Origin: CALMUP01 sp035327305
GTDB taxonomy: Bacteria; Verrucomicrobiota; Kiritimatiellia; CAIVKH01
Direction of reading: 5' to 3'
DNA length: 28,950 nucleotides
Assembly (NCBI GenBank): GCA_035327305.1
Contig: DAOLDL010000038.1
Coordinates: 1 to 28,950, forward strand
The translations under genes were made by a program, and so were the position numbers. Of the stretch, positions 7,913 to 15,536 are shown one piece after another. The notes beneath the pieces were generated by a model. That model was not told where the DNA came from. It saw only the letters and a program-made list of their open reading frames with translations, and did not search any database. The first letter of the stretch is position 1, and each line of letters starts with the position of its first letter.

Positions 7913-7935
7913 GGCCCCGGCGAGGGCGCCGGGCC
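7913..7935. repeat. GC-rich hairpin of REP-like appearance
   Basis: GGCCCCGGCG (7913-7922) pairs with CGCCGGGCC (7927-7935) with one bulged C and a 4-nt loop. It is not next to the end of any gene and has no following T-run, so a rho-independent terminator is unlikely. A dispersed intergenic palindrome is a reasonable alternative, but only one copy is visible here. Confidence 0.35.
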
Positions 7936-8003
7936 TCCATTTAATCGTACGAGAGATTTGCCTTTGCACTCATGCCACCGAAAAATCTGGTTTCAATCGC
8001 GCC

Positions 8004-8031
8004 TCGACACATGATCGACAGCTTATATAAT
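8004..8031 (+). promoter_or_regulatory. Candidate sigma-70 promoter of the universal stress gene
   Basis: TCGACA (8004-8009, one mismatch to TTGACA), a 16-bp spacer and a perfect TATAAT (8026-8031). The predicted transcription start near 8038 leaves a leader of about 27 nt containing GGAG (8052-8055), 9 nt before the ATG at 8065. This also argues against the longer open frame starting at 7972, whose start would lie upstream of the promoter. Confidence 0.55.
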
Positions 8032-8064
8032 GGAGTCCGGTCAATAATCGCGGAGCATGGCGTC

Positions 8065-8910
8065 ATGATCAAAAGCATTCTAGTTTGTACTGATGGTTCA
8101 CCTCACGGGGAAAGCTCCGTCAAATACGGCAGTTACCTTGCCAAGCGTTTGCGGGCGCGACTTTCCGCCCTGCATGTTCTCGATTCCCGCATGCTCAACG
8201 GCCCCATGATGGCCAGCATTTCCGGGTGGATCGGCGCGCAACCGTTCAGCGATCCTTTGACGCAATTCCGCGCCATCATGCAGGAAAAAGGCGAGGCCAT
8301 CATCGCCGCCGTTCGGGCACAGTGCGAAAATGAAGGCGTTCACGACGTGGAAACGCACCTGATGTGGGGTCATCCCGCGCGGGTCATCCTCCGGGAGGAA
8401 ATCAAGGTGGAGCTGGTCGTGCTCGGACAAGATGGCGAGCACGACGAAATTACCGGCGAATGGACCGGGTCGACGGTTGACCGGGTGGTGCGGCATGCCA
8501 TCCGCCCTTCCCTTGTGGTACCGGATCAATTTGCGCCTATCGACCGTATCATGATTGCCTACGACGGCAGTCCGCATGCCGGTCGCGCCTTGAACGAGGC
8601 CATTCAGCTGGCGCTCGACATGGCCGTTCCGCTGGTGATTTGCACCGTGGTGGAAAGCGGCGATCACAACCGCGCCATGACACATGCCGATACGGCGATG
8701 CGTCTGGCCCGCGCCCATGAATGCGCCGCGGCGCACCTTATCGTTGAAGGCAAGCCGGCGGAAATGTTGTTGCAAAAAGCCGTCGAATTGAAATGCGGCC
8801 TGCTGGTTGCCGGCGCGCATGGACACAACCGTATCCGCGACATGATTCTGGGCGGAACCGCTATGCGTTTACTCACCCAGGCGAAGATTCCCATCATGCT
8901 TGCGCGCTGA
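8065..8910 (+). CDS. Universal stress protein, tandem UspA domains (281 aa)
   Basis: Two UspA folds in tandem. Domain 1 (about residues 1-150) begins MIKSILVCTDGSPHGESSVKYG. Domain 2 (about 155-281) begins IDRIMIAYDGSPHAGRALNEA. Domain 2 ends with VAGAHGHNRIRDMILGGTAM, matching the ATP-binding pattern Gx2Gx9-10G(S/T). Domain 1 has a similar but looser GQDG...WTGST, so both may bind ATP. Such proteins are cytoplasmic and are induced by starvation or stress; their biochemical output is often unclear. The start at 8065 is chosen because GGAG lies 9 nt upstream and a good promoter lies between it and the next in-frame upstream ATGs. rmuC follows after 18 bp on the same strand and may be cotranscribed. 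Confidence 0.92.
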   Translation: MIKSILVCTDGSPHGESSVKYGSYLAKRLRARLSALHVLDSRMLNGPMMASISGWIGAQPFSDPLTQFRAIMQEKGEAIIAAVRAQCENEGVHDVETHLMWGHPARVILREEIKVELVVLGQDGEHDEITGEWTGSTVDRVVRHAIRPSLVVPDQFAPIDRIMIAYDGSPHAGRALNEAIQLALDMAVPLVICTVVESGDHNRAMTHADTAMRLARAHECAAAHLIVEGKPAEMLLQKAVELKCGLLVAGAHGHNRIRDMILGGTAMRLLTQAKIPIMLAR

Positions 8911-8928
8911 ACCTGATAGACTTACCGC

Positions 8929-10212
8929 ATGGAACTTGCGCCTTTATTTACAAGCTTTTTGATTGGCGGCGGCCTTGCCGCCATAATCGCAATCGCCCTT
9001 TCGCGAAACGCCGCAAAAACACAATCCGTGACATACGAACAACGCGTCGCGGACCGCGACAGGGAGATCGCGCGCCTGCACGCCGCCCTTGAGAAGCTGG
9101 AACCGGAACGCACCCGACTGCTGGCCGAACTCGAGTCGGTCAAAATCGCGCGCGAACTTGAGCAAGCCGCCGCCACGGATAAATTGAAGCTCCTGGATGA
9201 AGCCCGTGAAAACCTCCGGCGCGAATTTGAAAATCTGGCCAACCGTATTTTTGAGGAAAAAGGCGCGAAATTTACCGGCCAGAACGCGGAGAAAATGGAA
9301 AGCATTCTGACCCCCCTTCGCGAACAATTGGGCGAGTTCAAGAAACGGGTCAACGAAGTCTACGAAACGGATGTAAGGGAACGCACATCCCTGCTTCAGG
9401 AAATCAAACAACTCAAAGAGCTTAACAACCGCATCAGCAAGGAGGCAACCGATCTCACCCTGGCGCTCAAGGGTGAAAGCAAGACCCGCGGCAACTGGGG
9501 TGAACTGGTTCTTGAACGGGTGCTCGAATTATCCGGAATGACCAATGGCCGGGAATATGAAACGCAGGTTTTTCTCCGGGAAAAACATGGCGGGCAACAG
9601 GGCCGGTATCCGGATGTGGTGGTGCATTTGACTGATGGCCGGGATGTAATCATCGACTCCAAAGTAACCCTGAACGCTTACGAGCGATTTGTATCCGCGG
9701 AGGATCCCGCCACAAAAGCATCCGCCTTGAAGGAACATTGCCAGGCCGTACGCCAACACATCAATGGATTGAGCGCCAAAAATTACCAGGACCTTGCCGG
9801 AATCAAAACGCTGGACCTGGTGATGATGTGCATTCCCAACGAGCCTGCATTTATCGCCGCGGTCGCGGAAGACTCATCCCTGCATGATGACGCAATGCGT
9901 CGGCGTGTGCTTCTGGTCGGCCCCACCACCCTGCTGTTGGCCCTGCGCATCATTGCCACCATGTGGCGCACGGAAAATCAAAACCGGAACGCCCTGGAAA
10001 TTGCGGACCGCGGACAAAAGTTATACGAAAAGTTTGTCGGATTCGTGGAGGATCTCGAATCTGTGGGTGCGTCGATCGACAAAGCGGGGCAAACGTATCG
10101 CGAAGCGCATGGCAAGTTGAGTTCGGGTAGCGGCAACCTGATTGGACAGGCAAACAAGCTTGTCGAACTCGGCGTTAAGGCCCGCAAGCAATTACCGGAG
10201 TCGGACGTTTGA
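8929..10212 (+). CDS. rmuC: DNA recombination protein RmuC
   Basis: A protein of 427 aa. It has an N-terminal membrane anchor (about 5-25, LFTSFLIGGGLAAIIAIAL), a long coiled coil (about 35-190) and then the RmuC domain. That domain is marked by GNWGELVLERVLELSGMTNG, YPDVVVHLTDGRDVIIDSKV (the PD-(D/E)xK-like core), YERF, DLVMMCIPNEPAFIAAV and LVGPTTLLLALRIIATMWR. RmuC is a predicted nuclease-fold protein that limits inversions between short inverted repeats in E. coli; its biochemical role is unsettled. It ends 9 bp from the convergent DUF2752 gene with no visible terminator between them. The ATG lacks a Shine-Dalgarno sequence. Confidence 0.95.
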   Translation: MELAPLFTSFLIGGGLAAIIAIALSRNAAKTQSVTYEQRVADRDREIARLHAALEKLEPERTRLLAELESVKIARELEQAAATDKLKLLDEARENLRREFENLANRIFEEKGAKFTGQNAEKMESILTPLREQLGEFKKRVNEVYETDVRERTSLLQEIKQLKELNNRISKEATDLTLALKGESKTRGNWGELVLERVLELSGMTNGREYETQVFLREKHGGQQGRYPDVVVHLTDGRDVIIDSKVTLNAYERFVSAEDPATKASALKEHCQAVRQHINGLSAKNYQDLAGIKTLDLVMMCIPNEPAFIAAVAEDSSLHDDAMRRRVLLVGPTTLLLALRIIATMWRTENQNRNALEIADRGQKLYEKFVGFVEDLESVGASIDKAGQTYREAHGKLSSGSGNLIGQANKLVELGVKARKQLPESDV

Positions 10213-10221
10213 CATCGTTCA

Positions 10222-10569
10222 TCAGAGATTCCGCCAGATTGTAAACGCGACGAGCGCAAGCAACAGGGCGGCCAGCCCAAGCATGCGGCGGACGGGATTA
10301 ACGCCGCGCCATCGGGTCCACAACCATTCTACAATCAACAGTCCGGGAAATATCACCACCAAGGGATTCAATTGCCAGGCGGCGATAATGTTTCCATGCA
10401 TCAAAGCATGAACGGCGCGAAGCCCGCCACAGGTTGCGCACTGGAAACCAAACCACTGGAAAGACGGGCACACGGGGTAAAGTCGGGACTCGGCAGGATC
10501 GAATCTGTAAAAAAACGCAAGCACGCCAACGACCAGCACTCCCGCAAAAAACCGCCATTGCGTATTCAC
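10222..10569 (-). CDS. DUF2752 family membrane protein
   Basis: A protein of 115 aa with the DUF2752 pattern. A first membrane helix (about 6-20, FFAGVLVVGVLAFFY) is followed by FDP and by YPVCPSFQWFGFQCATCGGLRA. Then come HALMHGNIIAAWQLNPLVV and two further hydrophobic segments (about 66-80 and 97-110). The Cys-x2-Cys-Gly-Gly-x-Arg core fits a small metal- or cofactor-linked membrane site, but no function is established. The only workable start is GTG at 10569, 3 nt after the apt stop; no clear ribosome-binding site precedes it, so translational coupling to apt is likely. Confidence 0.85.
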   Translation of the reverse strand: MNTQWRFFAGVLVVGVLAFFYRFDPAESRLYPVCPSFQWFGFQCATCGGLRAVHALMHGNIIAAWQLNPLVVIFPGLLIVEWLWTRWRGVNPVRRMLGLAALLLALVAFTIWRNL

Positions 10570-10572
10570 AAA

Positions 10573-11091
10573 TCAAAATACGATCGGGGCAAACACGTCG
10601 CGTCCGCCAAGCCGGGATTTGCCATCCAGGAAAGCCAGCTCGACCAGAAATACGAAACCAGAAACCGATGCGCCGAGTTTTTCCGCCAATTTGGCGGTTG
10701 CCGCGGCCGTGCCGCCGGTGGCAAGCAGATCATCGATGATCACAACCCGCTCGCCTTTGGCAAAAGCGTCCTCGTGAACTTCCAGCGTCGCTGTTCCGTA
10801 TTCCAGGGCGTAACTTTCCTCAATGGTGCGGTAGGGAAGTTTTCCTTTTTTCCTGACTGGAACCAGACCGATCCCCAATGCTTGCGCGACGGGTGCGCCA
10901 AACAGGAATCCGCGGGATTCGATGGCGGCGATTTTGTCGACACCCAGCTTTTTCACATGGTCGGCAAACACATCAACAACCGCGCGGAAAAGTTCCGGGC
11001 GGGAAAGAACCGGGGTGATGTCTTTAAACAGAATTCCCGGCTTGGGGAAGTCGGGCACGTCACGGATGGCATTGCGAACCTGTTCTAGCAT
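10573..11091 (-). CDS. apt: Adenine phosphoribosyltransferase
   Basis: A protein of 172 aa, normal for Apt. It has the N-terminal pattern IRDVPDFPKPGILFKDITPVL, the segment KIAAIESRGFLFGAPVA, and the PRPP-binding loop VVIIDDLLATGGTAAA (about 116-131). It converts adenine and PRPP to AMP in purine salvage. The ATG has AAAGGAAA 8 nt upstream. It lies 17 bp downstream of the sigma factor gene and directly upstream of the DUF2752 gene, so the three probably form one transcript. Confidence 0.96.
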   Translation of the reverse strand: MLEQVRNAIRDVPDFPKPGILFKDITPVLSRPELFRAVVDVFADHVKKLGVDKIAAIESRGFLFGAPVAQALGIGLVPVRKKGKLPYRTIEESYALEYGTATLEVHEDAFAKGERVVIIDDLLATGGTAAATAKLAEKLGASVSGFVFLVELAFLDGKSRLGGRDVFAPIVF

Positions 11092-11108
11092 GATTGATTT
11101 CCTTTGGC

Positions 11109-11948
11109 TTATCCCACTGCGGCGACTTTTTCGTTTTCTTCCATCATTTCGCGCAGTTTGGCGACCGCGCTGTTTTGAATTTGGCGAACGCGTTCGCGGG
11201 TGATGTTGAAACGCACACCGACGTCCTCCAGCGTTTCCACGGGATGATCACGAAGGCCGTAGCGATACATCAGAATATTTCGTTCGCGATCGTCGAGGCG
11301 ATCCAGCAATGTTTCCAATTCATGCTTGAGCTGGGAGTCATTGATTTGATCGTAAGGCGTCACCGCTTTGTCATCACTGATCAAATCGCCGAATTCCGTG
11401 CCATCGCCGTCGCCGATCGGGGCAGACAGGGATGCTGGCTTCAAGGACACCGTCTGCCAATGACCGACTACGGCGGGAGAGACGCCAAGCTCCACCGCCA
11501 ATTCCCCGGCTGTGGGTTCACGCCCCAGCTCCTCGGTTAATTTATGCTCCATTCTGCGTAATTTTGCGATTTTATCGACGAGGTGGGCGGGCAAGCGAAT
11601 GGTTTTGCTTTGATTGGCCAGTGCGCGCTTGATGCCCTGCTTGATCCACCATGCGGCATACGTGCTTAATTTTCCGCCTTTTTTGGGATCAAAGCGCTCC
11701 ACGGCTTTCATCAAGCCGATATTTCCCTCGGAAATGAGGTCCAGCAGGGGCAGGCCATAACGGGCATAATCGTGGGCGATTTTGACCACCAGGCGCAAAT
11801 TTGCCCGAACCATCAATTGCCGGGCTTTTTCATCGCCCTTTTTGATGCGCGCGGCCAATTCAATCTCCTGCTCGGGGGTGAGCAGTTCGGTCTGCCCGAT
11901 TTCCCGGAGGTAGATTTTCATGGTTTTTGTGTCTGATTCCTGCGTCAT
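11109..11948 (-). CDS. RNA polymerase sigma-70 factor, RpoD/SigA-like short form
   Basis: A protein of 279 aa. Region 1.2 is at about 8-40 (TKTMKIYLREIGQTELLTPE). Region 2 contains ARQLMVRANLRLVVKIAHDY, LLDLISEGNIGLMKAVERFD and the -10-reading helix STYAAWWIKQGIKRALAN. Region 3 is RRMEHKLTEELGREPTAGEL. Region 4.2 carries the -35-reading helix VRFNITRERVRQIQNSAVAK. It lacks the long region 1.1 of housekeeping RpoD, so it is either a group 2 (RpoS/HrdB-like) factor or the short primary sigma of this lineage. Several strong TTGAAA/TATAAY promoters in the window would be readable by such a factor. Its own promoter region contains a palindrome and flanking direct repeats, which suggests control. 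Confidence 0.95.
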   Translation of the reverse strand: MTQESDTKTMKIYLREIGQTELLTPEQEIELAARIKKGDEKARQLMVRANLRLVVKIAHDYARYGLPLLDLISEGNIGLMKAVERFDPKKGGKLSTYAAWWIKQGIKRALANQSKTIRLPAHLVDKIAKLRRMEHKLTEELGREPTAGELAVELGVSPAVVGHWQTVSLKPASLSAPIGDGDGTEFGDLISDDKAVTPYDQINDSQLKHELETLLDRLDDRERNILMYRYGLRDHPVETLEDVGVRFNITRERVRQIQNSAVAKLREMMEENEKVAAVG

Positions 11949-11961
11949 TGCCCCAAACCAC

Positions 11962-12029
11962 GGTTATTTGTTAATGCCCGATGTTAGCCCACTTGGACAT
12001 TAAATCCAAGAAATCGTTTGGTTATTTGT
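11962..12029. promoter_or_regulatory. Palindrome flanked by 10-bp direct repeats in the sigma-factor control region
   Basis: The 10-mer GGTTATTTGT occurs twice in the same orientation, at 11962-11971 and 12020-12029. Between them lies a perfect 6-bp palindrome, CTTGGA (11992-11997) and TCCAAG (12005-12010), with a 7-nt centre. The palindrome covers the predicted -35 box and part of the spacer of the sigma-factor promoter, so binding there would repress. The upstream repeat copy lies 11-20 bp behind the -35 box and the downstream copy lies in the leader. Confidence 0.4.
11981..12009 (-). promoter_or_regulatory. Candidate promoter of the sigma factor - apt - DUF2752 unit
   Basis: On the minus strand TTGGAT (12009-12004), a 17-bp spacer and TAACAT (11986-11981). 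The start of transcription would be near 11974, leaving a ~25-nt leader before the ATG at 11948. Each box has four matches to consensus, so this is a moderate candidate, strengthened by its overlap with the palindrome. Confidence 0.4.
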
Positions 12030-12067
12030 ACGACAAAGAACAATTCCAGCGCGCAAGAATCGATCCA

Positions 12068-12098
12068 TTGATACGGGGCAAAAACTATCCGGTATAAC
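12068..12098 (+). promoter_or_regulatory. Weak candidate promoter of the sensor-kinase operon
   Basis: TTGATA (12068-12073) and TATAAC (12093-12098), separated by 19 bp, which is long. Transcription would start near 12105, about 32 nt before the first possible ATG (12137). No Shine-Dalgarno sequence is present in this leader. Confidence 0.3.
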
Positions 12099-12136
12099 AA
12101 GATTGCCGGGATTCAGGAATCCGGCTATCCTCCGCA

Positions 12137-15100
12137 ATGACTTCGCGTAACTATCCGGTGATGAGAATTATGGACAAACGAAATGCGCCATTAATCTCCG
12201 TCGCCTATTGCTATGCGATGTTTTTGGCGTTGTTCACGGTCGTTGCCGTTGCAGACCCCCCTGCCGAAGAACGTGAAGCCATAACCATTCGTGTCGGCTT
12301 TTATGAAAACCGGCCGAAAATTTATCTGTCCGAAGCCGGTGATTTTACGGGGTTTTTTCCGGAGATTCTAGAAGCGATAGCCGCGATGGAGGGTTGGCGG
12401 CTCGAATATGTGCCGGGAAGCTGGCAAGACGGACTCGATCGTCTCGGGCGCGGGGAAATCGATCTTATGCCGGATGTTGCCCTGTCGCCGGAACGCCAAC
12501 AATTGTACGAGTTCAACGAAGAAACCGTGCTGATCAGTTGGGCGGCCGTTTATGTGCGGCCGCAGATTGACGTGCAATCTTTTCATGATCTGGCCGGCAA
12601 ACGGATCGGATTGCTCAAGGGCGGGATTTACAGTGAAGGACCGTCCAGCATCCGGGAGGTGCTCAACAATTTCAGCATTTCCGCGGAATATTTGGATTAT
12701 GATTCGTACGAGGATGTCTTCAAGGCCATGTCCGAAGGCGAAGTCGATGCCGGCGTGGTGAACAACATCTTCGGCGCCTATCTGGCCCGCGATTATCACG
12801 TCACACAGACCCCCATGCTTTTCAGTCCGGCGCAGTTGCGCTTTGCCTTTCCCCGTCGGCAACCGCGCCCGGATACGCTGATCTCTCGATTAGATGAGCG
12901 CTTGCGGGAACTGAAACAGGATTCGCAGTCGGCATATTACCGGGCGCTTGATGAGCATCTTTTCGGCATGCCGCGAAGCGCCGCGGTCATGCGTGATAAC
13001 ATTCACGACATTCTTTCTCCGGCAGAACAGGAATGGATCGGACGGCACCCGAAAATCCGCATGGGCATCGACCCTGAATTTTACCCGTTCATCTTTCGCG
13101 ATGAAAAGGGGGTGATCAGCGGCATCGGCTCCGACTATGTGAATCTGCTTAATGCCCGCCTCGGCATCAACATGGTCGATGCGGAACCGCACGACTGGGT
13201 CGAGGTCATGGCGGCATTTCGCCGGGGCGAAATCGACGTATTGCCGTGCGTGGGCGTTACACTGGAAAGAACCGAGTTCGCGCTATTCACAAAACCCTTT
13301 ATTGAATACCAGCGGGTTATCCTGACCAAGATCGACACGCCCTTCATCTCGGATATTGATGACATCGTCGAGATGCGGGTTGGTGTGCAGGCCCGAAGCT
13401 CACACGAGGGTTACATTCGAGACAATACGCGCATCGAGCCGATTCTTTATGGTTCCCTCCAGGAGACCTTGTCCGCCTTGTCCGCGGGAAAAATTGATGC
13501 CGTGGTTGGGAATCTCGCATCTGCAACGTACTGGATCAGACGGCTTCACCTGACCAACTTGAAAGTCGCGGCGCCGGTCAGCGATGAATCGTATCAACTG
13601 CATTTTGCCGTGCGTAAAGACTGGCCGGAATTGGTGACCATTTTGAACAAAGGGTTGGATCTGGTAACGCCAGAGGAAAAACAGTCCATTCGAAATCAAT
13701 GGATTGCCATTGATTTCCGTCCGGGAATCGCCCCGCACGTTGCCTGGCGGATCGGATTGCGAATAGCCGCCGTTGTATTCTTGATCGTGGCCGCCATACT
13801 TTTTTGGACATACCGGTTGAAAAGAGAGGTCAAGCGCAGGAAACGAATTGAAAACCTTCTGCAATTCCGCGTTGGTTTCGAGCGGTTGGCTTCGGAGGTT
13901 TCATCCCGCTTCATCGGCGCATCGCCGGATGAAATAGACAAGTGCATTCAATTATCGCTCACGGAATTGGCATGCTTCACCGGCGCTACCGCGGGATTCG
14001 TTTACCTGTTCAACGAAAACGGCATTCCGGAGCGCGCCTACATCGGGGGCGATTTGGCGTTGATGAAATCAATTCACATTCACCCTGAATACGATCGCCC
14101 GGAAGCACCCTGGTTAACGCGAATAAAAGAGGGCAAGCCGCTGGTCGCCTTCGCCGCGCACCCGCCCCACCCTGCGCCGCCGGCGCTGTTGTATCCGTCG
14201 CCGCCATGGCTGACTTCCGGCTCGTTGCTGGAAGTACCCCTGTTTTCCGGTGATCACGTGCGGGGATTTTTCGGATTGATCGACCTCGATGGAAACACCC
14301 CGCTATCGCGTCAAGAAGACGTCAACCTTCTTTTTTTGGTCGGCCAAATGTTCAACGAGGCCATGCGCCGCAACAGAAACGAATTGGCGTTGCGGCAATA
14401 CACCGAGGACCTGGCGGCGGCAAACCGGCGATTACAGGAACTTGATCGCCTGAAAAGTCTGTTTATCGCATCGGTCTCGCATGAACTGCGGACACCCTTG
14501 AATTCCATCATCGGCTTCACCGGCGTAATACTCAAAGGCATGTCCGGGGAATTGAATCCGCGGCAAAAAGACCAGATGCAACGGGTTAATCAAAGCGCCC
14601 AGCACCTTCTCTCCCTGATCACCGACATCATCGATATTTCCAAGATCGAAGCCGGGCATGTGGATATTCATCCCGAGGAATTCAACCTGCAGGAAGTCAT
14701 TCAACACGCCATCGAAGCCGTCCGCCCGCACAGCGACGCGAAGGGGTTGGGCATTTTCCTGGAACCCATGGATGAAATGATGGTTTTCACGGACCGCAAA
14801 CGCGTTCGGCAGTGCATATTCAACTACTTAAGCAATGCCGTTAAATACACGGAGAAAGGAAGCGTAAAGATCGAGGTCAGAGACTGGGGTGAAGAGGCGG
14901 AAGTCCTGGTTCACGACACGGGAATCGGTATTTCCCCTGAAGATCAAAAGATACTTTTTTCGCCCTTTGTGCGATTGGACTCACATTTGCGGGTGGCGGC
15001 GGGCGGAACCGGACTGGGCTTGTATCTGACGCGAAAAATTGTTATGGAAATACTGCAAGGAGCAATCACCGTCGCCAGTCAATCCGGCAAAGGAAGCACA

Positions 15101-15187
15101 TTTGGAATGAAATTCCCGAAACGGATGGACAATCACACCCGTCATGAACAGGACGAATTGAAACATGAAGCGCGCCTTGATCATTGA
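12137..15187 (+). CDS. Sensor histidine kinase with two periplasmic solute-binding (SBP_bac_3) domains and a GAF domain
   Basis: A protein of 1016 aa. A signal/anchor segment (about 20-40) is followed by two type-3 extracellular solute-binding domains. The first is at about 48-275 (IRVGFYENRPKIYLSE..., GRGEIDLMPDVALSPERQ). The second is at about 305-535 (IRMGIDPEFYPFIFRDEKG..., RRGEIDVLPCVGVTLERTE). A membrane helix (about 538-560) leads to a GAF-like domain (about 585-740), a short coiled coil and the kinase. His782 in SVSHELRTPLN is the phosphorylation site. The ATPase boxes are N900 (YLSNAVKY), DTGIGISPEDQ and GTGLGLYL. The layout resembles BvgS/EvgS-type sensors but has no attached receiver. 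The start could also be 12161 or 12170; none has a good ribosome-binding site. The gene overlaps the receiver gene by 23 bp. Confidence 0.93.
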   Translation: MTSRNYPVMRIMDKRNAPLISVAYCYAMFLALFTVVAVADPPAEEREAITIRVGFYENRPKIYLSEAGDFTGFFPEILEAIAAMEGWRLEYVPGSWQDGLDRLGRGEIDLMPDVALSPERQQLYEFNEETVLISWAAVYVRPQIDVQSFHDLAGKRIGLLKGGIYSEGPSSIREVLNNFSISAEYLDYDSYEDVFKAMSEGEVDAGVVNNIFGAYLARDYHVTQTPMLFSPAQLRFAFPRRQPRPDTLISRLDERLRELKQDSQSAYYRALDEHLFGMPRSAAVMRDNIHDILSPAEQEWIGRHPKIRMGIDPEFYPFIFRDEKGVISGIGSDYVNLLNARLGINMVDAEPHDWVEVMAAFRRGEIDVLPCVGVTLERTEFALFTKPFIEYQRVILTKIDTPFISDIDDIVEMRVGVQARSSHEGYIRDNTRIEPILYGSLQETLSALSAGKIDAVVGNLASATYWIRRLHLTNLKVAAPVSDESYQLHFAVRKDWPELVTILNKGLDLVTPEEKQSIRNQWIAIDFRPGIAPHVAWRIGLRIAAVVFLIVAAILFWTYRLKREVKRRKRIENLLQFRVGFERLASEVSSRFIGASPDEIDKCIQLSLTELACFTGATAGFVYLFNENGIPERAYIGGDLALMKSIHIHPEYDRPEAPWLTRIKEGKPLVAFAAHPPHPAPPALLYPSPPWLTSGSLLEVPLFSGDHVRGFFGLIDLDGNTPLSRQEDVNLLFLVGQMFNEAMRRNRNELALRQYTEDLAAANRRLQELDRLKSLFIASVSHELRTPLNSIIGFTGVILKGMSGELNPRQKDQMQRVNQSAQHLLSLITDIIDISKIEAGHVDIHPEEFNLQEVIQHAIEAVRPHSDAKGLGIFLEPMDEMMVFTDRKRVRQCIFNYLSNAVKYTEKGSVKIEVRDWGEEAEVLVHDTGIGISPEDQKILFSPFVRLDSHLRVAAGGTGLGLYLTRKIVMEILQGAITVASQSGKGSTFGMKFPKRMDNHTRHEQDELKHEARLDH

Positions 15188-15536
15188 AGACAACATCAAC
15201 AACATGGAATTGATGGGCTTCATCCTCGAGTCGCACGGCCATGTCGTTTACAAATCCTACAATGGACGGGATGGCATCGCCACGGCGATTCGGGAGCGCC
15301 CGGATTTTATTCTACTGGATATTCAACTACCCGATATTATGGGCACCGAGGTGCTGGCCCTGCTTCGCAAGGAGCCGGGACTTGAACATACACCCATCAT
15401 CGCCGTGACATCGTTTGCCATGGCCGGCGATGAACAACGCCTCATCGCCGCCGGATGCACCGGCTATATTGAAAAACCCATAAATCCGGATATAATTTTT
15501 CAGCAGATTCAACGCATCACGGAGACTGAAACATGA
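15165..15536 (+). CDS. Stand-alone response-regulator receiver (DivK-like)
   Basis: A protein of 123 aa consisting only of a receiver domain. The acidic pocket is IIEDN (residues 7-11). Asp52 in LLDIQLPDIMG is the phosphoacceptor. The switch Thr is in AVTSFAMAG and the invariant Lys is in IEKPI. It has no output domain. Genes of this kind, placed between a kinase and a hybrid kinase, usually act as phosphate shuttles or allosteric effectors. The start overlaps the upstream kinase by 23 bp and its stop overlaps the next gene by 4 bp, so the three are translationally coupled. Confidence 0.93.
   Translation: MKRALIIEDNINNMELMGFILESHGHVVYKSYNGRDGIATAIRERPDFILLDIQLPDIMGTEVLALLRKEPGLEHTPIIAVTSFAMAGDEQRLIAAGCTGYIEKPINPDIIFQQIQRITETET

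Larger units (their letters stand above)
7751..8064. other. Divergent intergenic region between ftsK and the stress-protein gene (314 bp)
   Basis: No credible gene is visible. Small open frames on both strands lack ribosome-binding sites and recognisable protein sequence. The region holds the ftsK promoter (7759-7788, minus), a perfect 7+3+7 palindrome (7811-7827), a GC-rich hairpin (7913-7935) and the promoter of the universal stress gene (8004-8031, plus). Confidence 0.7.

Noticed and set aside
7913..7935. GC-rich hairpin as a rho-independent terminator
   Set aside because: No gene ends here on either strand and no T-run follows.
7772..7969. A 65-codon minus-strand frame in the ftsK-stress gene gap
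   Set aside because: It overlaps the ftsK promoter and the palindromes, has no ribosome-binding site, and its sequence looks like no protein family I know.
7972..8064. N-terminal extension of the universal stress protein from ATG 7972
   Set aside because: The extension would begin upstream of a near-consensus promoter (8004-8031) and adds 31 residues absent from UspA proteins; ATG 8065 has a proper GGAG.
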